Shown in pieces: positions 54,929-62,670 of a stretch of 64,000 bases of DNA. Position 1 is the first letter of the stretch. Every line of letters starts with the position of its first letter. The notes beneath the pieces were generated by a model, which saw only the letters and a program-made list of their open reading frames with translations, made no database searches and had not been told where the DNA came from. Both the position numbers and the translations under genes were made by a program. Origin of the DNA: Sphingobium sp. (GTDB taxonomy: Bacteria; Pseudomonadota; Alphaproteobacteria; Sphingomonadales; Sphingomonadaceae); the NCBI GenBank assembly GCA_009360885.1, contig SPEL01000007.1, positions 1 to 64,000 on the forward strand. The letters are read 5' to 3'.

Positions 54929-56176
54929 TCATGATTTTTTATTGATTTTACAGATTAATATGATCCAGCCCAGGCACAGGCTGGTAGGGGCCAGCGCTGC
55001 CAGCATGAAAGGCGACATGCCGTGGCTGTTGCCGATCAGCCAGCCTCCTGCCATAGGTCCGCTAATGGCTCCGATCCGTGTGATAGCGATTGATAATCCG
55101 ATGAAGCTGGAGATCATGTAGTTCGGATAAAAGCCTATGCCGAAAATGGTGATGGCAACATGGGCGCCCGATATGCCGATTCCTGCTATCAACAGCAAAA
55201 TCGTCCATATCACGCCATTATAAGGCACGAAACCGAGCAAGATAAAGGCGAGTGCTGCCGCTATATAGCCAGCCATAAAGGTGATGATGGCATGTCCTTT
55301 ATCCATCAGATAGGCGAAGAGAAAACCACCCATGATGCCGCCAAACTGAAATATACTGCTGAGCTGTGCGGCGCTGTCTACCGATACGCCGCCGCGTGGC
55401 AGCAAGGTCGGAAGCCAGTTCACCACCATATACATCAGAAAAGTATTGGTGGTCGCCAGCCCCAATAGCAGCAATGTTATACTGCGGTAGCGGCCTTTGA
55501 TAAGCTCAGTAAGGGGGGATTGAGATGGGGGGGGGAGTTCGGTTCTGGCCGTCTCATGGTCGGTTGACGCTGGCACTGGCACTGGCGCTGGCATGAGGGA
55601 TCGCAGAGCAACGGTAACCAGTAATGTCAGTATGCCTGCGAAAAGGAATAAAGCAGGCCAGTTGCCGATTTTAATAAGGGGGACTGCTATGAATCCCGCC
55701 AATACGGAGCCAGCAGGAATGGCCGTATTGACGACCGCCAGAATGCGGGCGCGCATATGGTCCGGGGCCATTTGCGCGACACTCGCCGTAATATTAGGGA
55801 GGCAGGCCCCCAGACCCAGCCCGGTTAAGAAGCGCCACACTGTGAAGGCTGTAACGCTTGTCGAATAAGCGGTAGCGACAGTAACAACCGCCGTAAAAAG
55901 ACCGGACCAGAAAATCATCCGCCGCCGGCCTATTTTTTCTCCAAATGGCGCAATGGCAATTGCAGCAATTCCGATACCAATCACGACAATTGACAGGCTG
56001 ATAGAAAAATCGGCGGCGGGTAATCCCCATTGCGCGCTGACGCGTGGAATGGTGAGGGGCATGGCCGCAAGATCAAGCCCTTCTACCAGCATGAAGGCTG
56101 CGCAAAAGCACAATATGATGATGCTACGCACAGATAGCGGGCCGGTCTGCGCCGGTTGCTTTTGAAAATTGGTCAT
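54929..56176 (-). CDS. MFS transporter, aromatic acid:proton symporter type
   Basis: About 415 residues from an ATG at 56176, with GGGGATGAGG upstream (ATG at 56182 or 56224 are alternatives). Twelve hydrophobic segments; EGLDLAAMPLTIPRVSAQWGL and RRMIFWSGLFTAVVTVATAYSTS match the AAHS (4-hydroxybenzoate/benzoate) family, with the GLGLGACLPNITASVAQMAP motif. It probably imports a carboxylated aromatic or other small acid. The arylsulfatase gene follows it, so the two belong to one transcript, starting opposite the receptor gene at 56442. Confidence 0.9.
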   Translation of the reverse strand: MTNFQKQPAQTGPLSVRSIIILCFCAAFMLVEGLDLAAMPLTIPRVSAQWGLPAADFSISLSIVVIGIGIAAIAIAPFGEKIGRRRMIFWSGLFTAVVTVATAYSTSVTAFTVWRFLTGLGLGACLPNITASVAQMAPDHMRARILAVVNTAIPAGSVLAGFIAVPLIKIGNWPALFLFAGILTLLVTVALRSLMPAPVPVPASTDHETARTELPPPSQSPLTELIKGRYRSITLLLLGLATTNTFLMYMVVNWLPTLLPRGGVSVDSAAQLSSIFQFGGIMGGFLFAYLMDKGHAIITFMAGYIAAALAFILLGFVPYNGVIWTILLLIAGIGISGAHVAITIFGIGFYPNYMISSFIGLSIAITRIGAISGPMAGGWLIGNSHGMSPFMLAALAPTSLCLGWIILICKINKKS

Positions 56177-56441
56177 CCTCATCCCCGGCTTATGATGTTC
56201 CCTAATCCTTTTGCGTAGGGGCATTGCCTGTGGGCCAGTATAAGCCGGAACCGGCTATTCCGACGAGTGCAGGGAATGGAAAAATTCAAGCAATAGCGAT
56301 AATGTTTTTATTATCACTACCCCGTCATTTTCGACCTTCTCAACCTGTAGCCAATAGCGCAGCTTATGCCTGCTGCCGAGTGGAAAAACTTCGAAACAGA
56401 AGATGCATCGAGCAGTTTTGGAACCCGGGAGGGAGAGGAAT

Positions 56442-58847
56442 ATGAACGAAATTCAGGAAATTAACGCCCCGGTTATGTCTGAGGGCGGGGCTATTGTGCG
56501 CAGCAAAAAATGGCGTTTCACTGGTGCGGCGGTGATGGCCATATCATTGGCGGCCATCAGCCCGACTCATGCAGAGGAGCGGGGTAGCGAAATAGGCCGG
56601 GTGGCCGATGGCGATATCATTGTGACCGCACAGCGACGCGCTCAGTCGCTCAAGGATGTTCCAGTTGCGGTATCGGTTGTGTCCGGTGAAATGCTGGATC
56701 AGGCCAATATCAAGTCGCTGGAGGATATGGCGGCCCGTATGCCGTCCGTTCGTGTGACATCCGGCACTATCACCAACTCTATTGCCATTCGTGGTGTTGC
56801 CTCTGGTGCCAATGGTGGTTTTGAACAGTCTGTAGCGACATTTGTGGATGGGGTTTATCGCAACCGGTCCCGCTCTACCCGTGGTGCTATGTTTGATATT
56901 GAACGGGTGGAAGTGCTGAAAGGCCCGCAAACGACATTCTTTGGGGCCAATGCTATTGCAGGAGCGCTCAATATCTCCACCCGTAAACCGGGGGATGATT
57001 TCGATTACAACGCCAGCGCCTTTTATACTCCGGCGACCGGCGAATATAATCTTGAAGCAGGTGTTGATGTCCCCGCAGGAGAAACTTTTGCTGCGCGTGT
57101 CGCTGCCCGTGTATCCGGCAGCGAGGGCTATGTTCATAATGATGTAACGGGTGAAGACGGCCCGCATGACCGCAGCGTGCAAGGTCGGTTGTCCTTGCGG
57201 TGGGAACCATCTGCCTCCTTCCGCTCGGACCTGCGCGTAGAAGGAAGCCGTTCGCGAACCCAAAACGCAATGCCCTTGCAGTTGTTAAATTGTGCGCCGG
57301 ATGCCGCGTTCACTATGGCCCCGACTAATACGTGCCGGGGGTATCTCAACCGCAGTGGCGGGGTGGTTGATGATCGGCTGGATTATCACACCAGCACAGG
57401 GAAGAATTTTTCTAATTTCGATTATGTAGAAACGGCATGGTCCAACAGCCTTGATCTGGGCGGAGGGACTCTGAATTCCATCACCGGCTATCAATGGCAG
57501 GATTTCACGACGCAGGGTGGTTCCATGCCCTTTCCTATGCCAGCCGTTGGTGGCGGGGATGTAGGGTTTCCGACCTATCAGAACGAAAAATACCGACAGT
57601 TCAGTCAGGAAATACGTTTTCAATCTGAAACCGGGGGTGCCTTTGAATATATGGTCGGCGCTTATGCTGCATGGGGTAAGCTCGATTTTCAGGGACTGGT
57701 AGGGTTCCGCTTCGCGCCATTTGGTGGTTTTAACCCTACAGGAACAACCAATGCCGCCACGCCCATTTCCAGCGAGATTGGAGTGGACCAGAAAGACCGC
57801 ACGCTCTCCACCTTCGCAGCGGCCACCATTCGTCCGGTTACAGGAATGCGGATTAATCTGGGTGCGCGCTATTCCAACGTGCGTAAAACGGTGACCCGTT
57901 TTGCGTCCATGGGATCAGCCGACCCATATGTTACGCCGGGTTCTTACGTTGTATTCGATCCGGCAACGCAGACGATTATTGCGGGGATATTGGGGGCTAA
58001 TATTGCGCCCTTTGTTAATCCGCGCCGCACAGATGATAAATTCATGCCTTCGGTCAGTGTGCAATATGATGTCACCCCTGATGTCATGGTATATGCAAGC
58101 TATGCCAATGGTTTTAAAGCGGGTGGCTATTCGACCGGGGCCAATAATAATGAATTTGGCCCGGAAAGTGTGGATGCTTATGAAATTGGCTTGAAAGGCC
58201 GTTTTCTTGATCGTCGCCTGACATTCGATCTGGCATTATATCGCAGTGATTATACCGATTTGCAGGAAACCGCACTGCAAATATTAACATCAGGCGCGGT
58301 TACATCGGTTGTCGGAAACGCGGCTGGCTCGCGCGCGCAAGGTGTGGAACTATCGACCAGTTTTCGTTTTGCGCCCTGGTTCACTTTGGCAGCGGATGTT
58401 GCCTACACCGATTCCAAATATACCGATTATACCGATGCGGCATGTACGATTTACGGGCTGTATCTCTCCTCCACCTGCGTTCAGGATATGTCGGGCAAGC
58501 GGCGCAGCTATGCACCGAAATGGAGCGGTAATGTCAGCGCCCATATCGTTGCACCACTGGGGGGTGGCAATCGCCTGACGATTGATCCGCTGATGTATTT
58601 CAGTTCGGCAACCTATTTGTCCGCCACGGCTGATCCACTGCTGGAACAGAAGAGCTATACCAAATATGATCTGCGTGTTGGTATCGGTCCGGACACTGGC
58701 CGTTGGGAACTGGCGATCGTCGGTAAAAATCTGAGCAACCGCAAAACCGCAATGTTCCGTCAGGCAGTCGTTGGCGCGCCGGGCAGTGTCGGTGCGCTGA
58801 TTGATCCGCCGCGTACTGTCGGTATTCAGTTCACAATCAGAAAATAA
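56442..58847 (+). CDS. TonB-dependent receptor
   Basis: 801 residues from an ATG at 56442 with GGGAGGGAGAGG upstream; the frame opens 13 codons earlier. After a signal segment comes DGDIIVTAQRRAQSLKDVPVAVSVVSGEM, a plug with VERVEVLKGPQTTFFGANAIAGALNISTRKP, and a barrel ending PRTVGIQFTIRK. There is no STN domain. It starts the operon with the PQQ dehydrogenase only 23 bp downstream, so it probably imports the alcohol that enzyme oxidises. Confidence 0.92.
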   Translation: MNEIQEINAPVMSEGGAIVRSKKWRFTGAAVMAISLAAISPTHAEERGSEIGRVADGDIIVTAQRRAQSLKDVPVAVSVVSGEMLDQANIKSLEDMAARMPSVRVTSGTITNSIAIRGVASGANGGFEQSVATFVDGVYRNRSRSTRGAMFDIERVEVLKGPQTTFFGANAIAGALNISTRKPGDDFDYNASAFYTPATGEYNLEAGVDVPAGETFAARVAARVSGSEGYVHNDVTGEDGPHDRSVQGRLSLRWEPSASFRSDLRVEGSRSRTQNAMPLQLLNCAPDAAFTMAPTNTCRGYLNRSGGVVDDRLDYHTSTGKNFSNFDYVETAWSNSLDLGGGTLNSITGYQWQDFTTQGGSMPFPMPAVGGGDVGFPTYQNEKYRQFSQEIRFQSETGGAFEYMVGAYAAWGKLDFQGLVGFRFAPFGGFNPTGTTNAATPISSEIGVDQKDRTLSTFAAATIRPVTGMRINLGARYSNVRKTVTRFASMGSADPYVTPGSYVVFDPATQTIIAGILGANIAPFVNPRRTDDKFMPSVSVQYDVTPDVMVYASYANGFKAGGYSTGANNNEFGPESVDAYEIGLKGRFLDRRLTFDLALYRSDYTDLQETALQILTSGAVTSVVGNAAGSRAQGVELSTSFRFAPWFTLAADVAYTDSKYTDYTDAACTIYGLYLSSTCVQDMSGKRRSYAPKWSGNVSAHIVAPLGGGNRLTIDPLMYFSSATYLSATADPLLEQKSYTKYDLRVGIGPDTGRWELAIVGKNLSNRKTAMFRQAVVGAPGSVGALIDPPRTVGIQFTIRK

Positions 58848-58870
58848 CAATGAATAATGGGGATGAGAGG

Positions 58871-60991
58871 ATGAAGGTCGCTGTTAAATCATGGTTATTG
58901 GCCGGGTTTGCGGGTATGCTTTCTGCATGCGGTGGTAATGGTGATACCGCAGGACAAAAAGAAACCGGGGTTGTTCAATCCGCTGACTGGCCGACGCATG
59001 GGCGGACACCAGAGGCACAGCGTTTCAGTCCTCTCTCCTCAATTAACCTGTCGAATATCAATCGGCTTGGTCTGGCGTGGTCAGTCGATCTGGAGACCAA
59101 TGCCGGGCAGGAGGCTACCCCCATTATGCGGGATGGCATCCTCTATATCGCCAGCGCCTATAATATTGTCCGGGCGGTGGACGCGAGAAGCGGTAAAACC
59201 CTCTGGGTCTATGACCCGGACGTTCGGGAGGCATCGGCCCGGTCATGTTGCGGGCCGGTTTCCCGCGGGGTAGCAGTCGAAAATGGCCGCGTTTTTGTCG
59301 GCGCGCTGGATGGTCGCCTGATTGCGCTGGATGCAAAAACCGGGAAGCCCGTCTGGGAGGTCCAGACGCTGGATCAGGACCATCCGCCAGCCGTGAATTA
59401 TACCATCACGGGCGCACCGCGCATTGTTAAGGGCAAGGTGATAATTGGCAATGGCGGCGCGGAATTTGGCGCGCGCGGCTATGTCAGTGCTTATGACATG
59501 GCGACAGGCAAACGGGTCTGGCGTTTTTATACTGTGCCGGGAAAACCGGGAACGCAGGATGGAGAGATTTCCGATCAGCCGCTCAAGGATATTGCGGCCT
59601 CAACCTGGCATGGCGAATATTGGCGCTGGGGCGGCGGGGGCACCGTTTGGGATTCTATTGAATATGATCCTGAGCTGGACCTGCTTTATATCGGGGTAGG
59701 CAATGGTAGCCCAACCAATCATGGCATCCGTAGCGCGGGGAAGGGCGACAATCTTTTCCTTTCCTCTATCGTCGCGTTGAAGCCGGATACCGGGAAATAT
59801 GTCTGGCATTATCAGGAAACCCCCGGCGAGGCGTGGGATTATACCGCGACACAGCCCATTATCTTTGCCGATATTGAAATGAATGGGGCAAAGCATAAGG
59901 TACTGATGCAGGCGCCGAAAAACGGGTTTTTCTATATATTAGACCGTGCCACGGGTAAATTACTGGCGGCGGACCCAATAGCCCGCACCACATGGGCCAG
60001 CCATATTGATCTTAAAACCGGGCGACCTGTCGAAAACCCGGAGGCCCGCTATTATCTGACAAACCAGCCTGCTCTGGTATTCCCCAGTTCCGGCGGGGCG
60101 CATAACTGGCAACCCATGTCCTATAGCCCCGAAACCGGGCTGGTTTATATTCCGGTGCAGGATATGGGCCTTCCCTTCGCGGGAGAGGCAGATATTGCCC
60201 GTCAGGCGGGGGTGTATAATAGCGGCACGATCATGACAGGCGGCGCGGCCATGAATGATGCCGACCTCAAAGAAGCCATGAAGCAGATGAAGGGGTATCT
60301 GCTGGCATGGGACCCGGTGCGGCGCAAAGTCGCGTGGCGCAAAGAACTGGCGGCAACCTTTAATGGCGGTGTGCTGGCAACTGGCGGTGGCATTGTTTTT
60401 CAGGGCAATGGTGCCCGGAAACTTGCGGCTTACAATGCCAAAGATGGCACCTTGCTTTGGTCATTTGATGCCCAGACCGGAATTGTTGCCCCGCCTATCA
60501 CCTATGCCATAGATGGCGTTCAATATATCGCCGTGATGGCCGGATGGGGTGGTGCATGGCCGATGCTGGGCGGACAATTTGCCGAGCAACCGGCCAATGG
60601 TGTCGGGAATAACAGACTGCTGGTTTTTAAGCTGGATGGCAAGGCCCGCCTGCCTGCCCCGGAAGGAAGCGCGTATTTGCCGTTTGATCCTCCGGCGGAC
60701 ACAGCGCCTGCTGCCGTGGTTGCGCGGGGGGATAGCCTCTATGGTCAATATTGCCTCCGTTGTCATGGTATCGGAGCGGTTAGCGCCAGTATGGTCCCGG
60801 ATTTGCGACGCAGCGGTTATCTTGCTGACAGCAACTTTGACCAGATCGTTGTTGATGGGGCGCTGTCGTCCATGGGGATGCCCTCCTTCAAAGGGGTGCT
60901 GGACGCCAGAGATGTCGCTGCCATCCGTGCTTATCTCATCCATCGCGCCAATCGTGATAAGGCAATGATGTTGCCTTCATCACAGCGTTGA
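58871..60991 (+). CDS. PQQ-dependent alcohol dehydrogenase with cytochrome c domain (quinohaemoprotein)
   Basis: 706 residues from an ATG at 58871 with GATGAGAGG upstream. The signal peptide ends in a lipobox (MLSAC), so it is a periplasmic lipoprotein. The eight-bladed PQQ propeller carries the vicinal disulfide Cys126-Cys127 (ARSCCGPVSRG) found in quinoprotein alcohol dehydrogenases, plus propeller repeats such as LDAKTGKPVWEVQT and YDMATGKRVWRFYT. The C-terminal cytochrome c has CLRCH at about 628 and the Met ligand region MGMPSF. Electrons pass from PQQ to haem and on to a carrier such as the small cytochrome c. Substrate: a primary or secondary alcohol taken up by the receptor. Confidence 0.93.
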   Translation: MKVAVKSWLLAGFAGMLSACGGNGDTAGQKETGVVQSADWPTHGRTPEAQRFSPLSSINLSNINRLGLAWSVDLETNAGQEATPIMRDGILYIASAYNIVRAVDARSGKTLWVYDPDVREASARSCCGPVSRGVAVENGRVFVGALDGRLIALDAKTGKPVWEVQTLDQDHPPAVNYTITGAPRIVKGKVIIGNGGAEFGARGYVSAYDMATGKRVWRFYTVPGKPGTQDGEISDQPLKDIAASTWHGEYWRWGGGGTVWDSIEYDPELDLLYIGVGNGSPTNHGIRSAGKGDNLFLSSIVALKPDTGKYVWHYQETPGEAWDYTATQPIIFADIEMNGAKHKVLMQAPKNGFFYILDRATGKLLAADPIARTTWASHIDLKTGRPVENPEARYYLTNQPALVFPSSGGAHNWQPMSYSPETGLVYIPVQDMGLPFAGEADIARQAGVYNSGTIMTGGAAMNDADLKEAMKQMKGYLLAWDPVRRKVAWRKELAATFNGGVLATGGGIVFQGNGARKLAAYNAKDGTLLWSFDAQTGIVAPPITYAIDGVQYIAVMAGWGGAWPMLGGQFAEQPANGVGNNRLLVFKLDGKARLPAPEGSAYLPFDPPADTAPAAVVARGDSLYGQYCLRCHGIGAVSASMVPDLRRSGYLADSNFDQIVVDGALSSMGMPSFKGVLDARDVAAIRAYLIHRANRDKAMMLPSSQR

Positions 60992-61025
60992 CTCTGCTTT
61001 AATAGAAATGAAGGAAGGAATATTC

Positions 61026-61643
61026 GTGAATATCGAAACCGAAATTCAGGAACTGAAAGAAAGGCTGACGCTGGCGGAGCGTCGCGCTCAGGCAGCGGAG
61101 GATTATGTAGCAATATCCAATTTGCAGCGCACTTATGGATATTATGTCGATAAATCCCAATGGGATCAGGTAGCGGATTTATTCGCGCGGGATGGCGTGC
61201 TGGAAATTAACGCGCGCGGTAAATTTTTCGGGCAGGACCGTATCCGCGAATATATGCACCATTTTGGTCCGGCAGAACCCGGCGTGCTGATGAACCATAT
61301 TCAGATACAGCCGGTCATCAATATTGCGCCGGATGGCATGACGGCGAGTGGTCGTTTCCGTGCGTTGATGCAGGTTGGCCGCATGGGCGGGGAAGGACTA
61401 TGGGGGGACGCGATCTATGAAAATCGCTACGTCAAGGAAGATGGTGTATGGAAAATTGCATCTCTTCGTGCCTATCAGTCATTCTATGTCCCTTATGATA
61501 AGGGCTGGGCGCAGGAAGCCTTGCCATTAATGACGGATTTTGACGATTTCCCACCTGATGAACCAACAGAGGCCTATCCTGTTTATCCAGAGATATTTGT
61601 GCCTCCCTATCATTATGCAAATCCGGTAAGCGGGCGAAAATAA
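61026..61643 (+). CDS. SnoaL-like / NTF2-fold protein (paralogue of 26197 gene)
   Basis: 205 residues from a GTG at 61026 with GGAAGGA upstream; an ATG at 61008 has no ribosome site. A short coiled coil (ETEIQELKERLTLAERRAQA) is followed by the SnoaL domain (SNLQRTYGYYVDKSQWDQVADLFARDGVLEI...YENRYVKEDGVWKIASLRAYQ). The order and motifs are the same as in the NTF2-fold protein at 26197, so both are paralogues in different catabolic clusters. It sits in the receptor/PQQ-dehydrogenase operon, where it probably acts on a cytoplasmic intermediate. The reaction is unknown. Confidence 0.85.
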   Translation: MNIETEIQELKERLTLAERRAQAAEDYVAISNLQRTYGYYVDKSQWDQVADLFARDGVLEINARGKFFGQDRIREYMHHFGPAEPGVLMNHIQIQPVINIAPDGMTASGRFRALMQVGRMGGEGLWGDAIYENRYVKEDGVWKIASLRAYQSFYVPYDKGWAQEALPLMTDFDDFPPDEPTEAYPVYPEIFVPPYHYANPVSGRK

Positions 61644-61666
61644 GAAACGAAAGGGGCGGTTGAAAA

Positions 61667-62551
61667 GTGCTGACCATCCGGCAAATGATGATTTTTTCGG
61701 CAGTGGTCCGGCATGGTAGTTTCCGGGCCTGCGCTGAAAATATTGGCGTTTCTCAGGTGGTCGTCAGTGCCCATATTCGTGAACTGGAAAGCAGGCTTGG
61801 GGTGGCGTTGTTTAACCGCCATCCCGGGCATGCCGCAGAACTGACAGATCAGGGGCAGCATGCTTTTAACCGGATTTCGGCCATACTTACCGACATTGCT
61901 GACCTGCGACAGGAACTGGCGGGGGAGCATGAACAGCGCCAGATAAAGATCACAACCTATAGCTTTATCATGCTGAAACTACAGGACAGGCTGGATGCAT
62001 TTCGTGATATGCGTCCGCATGTAAACCTTCATATAGATCTTGATCCGCCAGATAATATGAAGCTGGCTTTGCAGGTAAACCGCGGTGACGTGGACATCGG
62101 CTGCTTTTTCTCAATGGCCGATAATGAAGTGCCGGAAAGCACAATATTTAGCGAAGAAAAACTGGCCATTTATGTGGGGCCTGACCATCCACTGGCCAAT
62201 GTCATGAATGTCACGGGGGATCAATTGCAGGCCCATCCCGCGATTATGCTGACCAGCACCAACCCGCAGCGCCGATTGACGGACAGGGCGCTGGGGCTGA
62301 TCGGTGCCAGTCCGGCGAATATATTAATGGAAACCGACGCACTGGCATTGATGCTCAGTAACGTAAGAAAGAACAGGGCATGGATATGCCTGTTTCAGGA
62401 TTCTGTCGATGATATGTTGCCCGGATTAAAGCGGGTGAATCTGGCGAAAGATATTCCGGCAGTGCAGGTGCGCATGCTGATGCGTTCCTCCGCGCGGCAT
62501 GATGCAAATTTACGGGCCCTGCAAAGAGCAATCAGTGGCGCTAAGCGCTGA
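61667..62551 (+). CDS. LysR family transcriptional regulator
   Basis: 294 residues starting at a GTG (61667) with GAAAGGGGCGG upstream. The LysR winged helix is at LTIRQMMIFSAVVRHGSFRACAENIGVSQVVVSAHIRELESRLGV. The C-terminal part is the effector-binding fold. Its place inside the receptor/dehydrogenase/sulfatase gene set, on the same strand, suggests it regulates this set. LysR genes are more often divergent from targets, so this arrangement is slightly unusual. Confidence 0.9.
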   Translation: MLTIRQMMIFSAVVRHGSFRACAENIGVSQVVVSAHIRELESRLGVALFNRHPGHAAELTDQGQHAFNRISAILTDIADLRQELAGEHEQRQIKITTYSFIMLKLQDRLDAFRDMRPHVNLHIDLDPPDNMKLALQVNRGDVDIGCFFSMADNEVPESTIFSEEKLAIYVGPDHPLANVMNVTGDQLQAHPAIMLTSTNPQRRLTDRALGLIGASPANILMETDALALMLSNVRKNRAWICLFQDSVDDMLPGLKRVNLAKDIPAVQVRMLMRSSARHDANLRALQRAISGAKR

Positions 62552-62670
62552 CCAGAAAAAGGCGCTGTACACCCATATGGTGGCGCACAGGGACAAGCGG
62601 GGCAAATAGTCCATTGATAGTGTTGCAGCCCGCAAAACGACGTCAAAAAAATAGCAGAGGATAATTCATA

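Noticed and set aside
56544-57263. Minus-strand frame opposite the receptor plug
   Set aside because: The receptor on the plus strand is unambiguous and the antisense protein has no motif.
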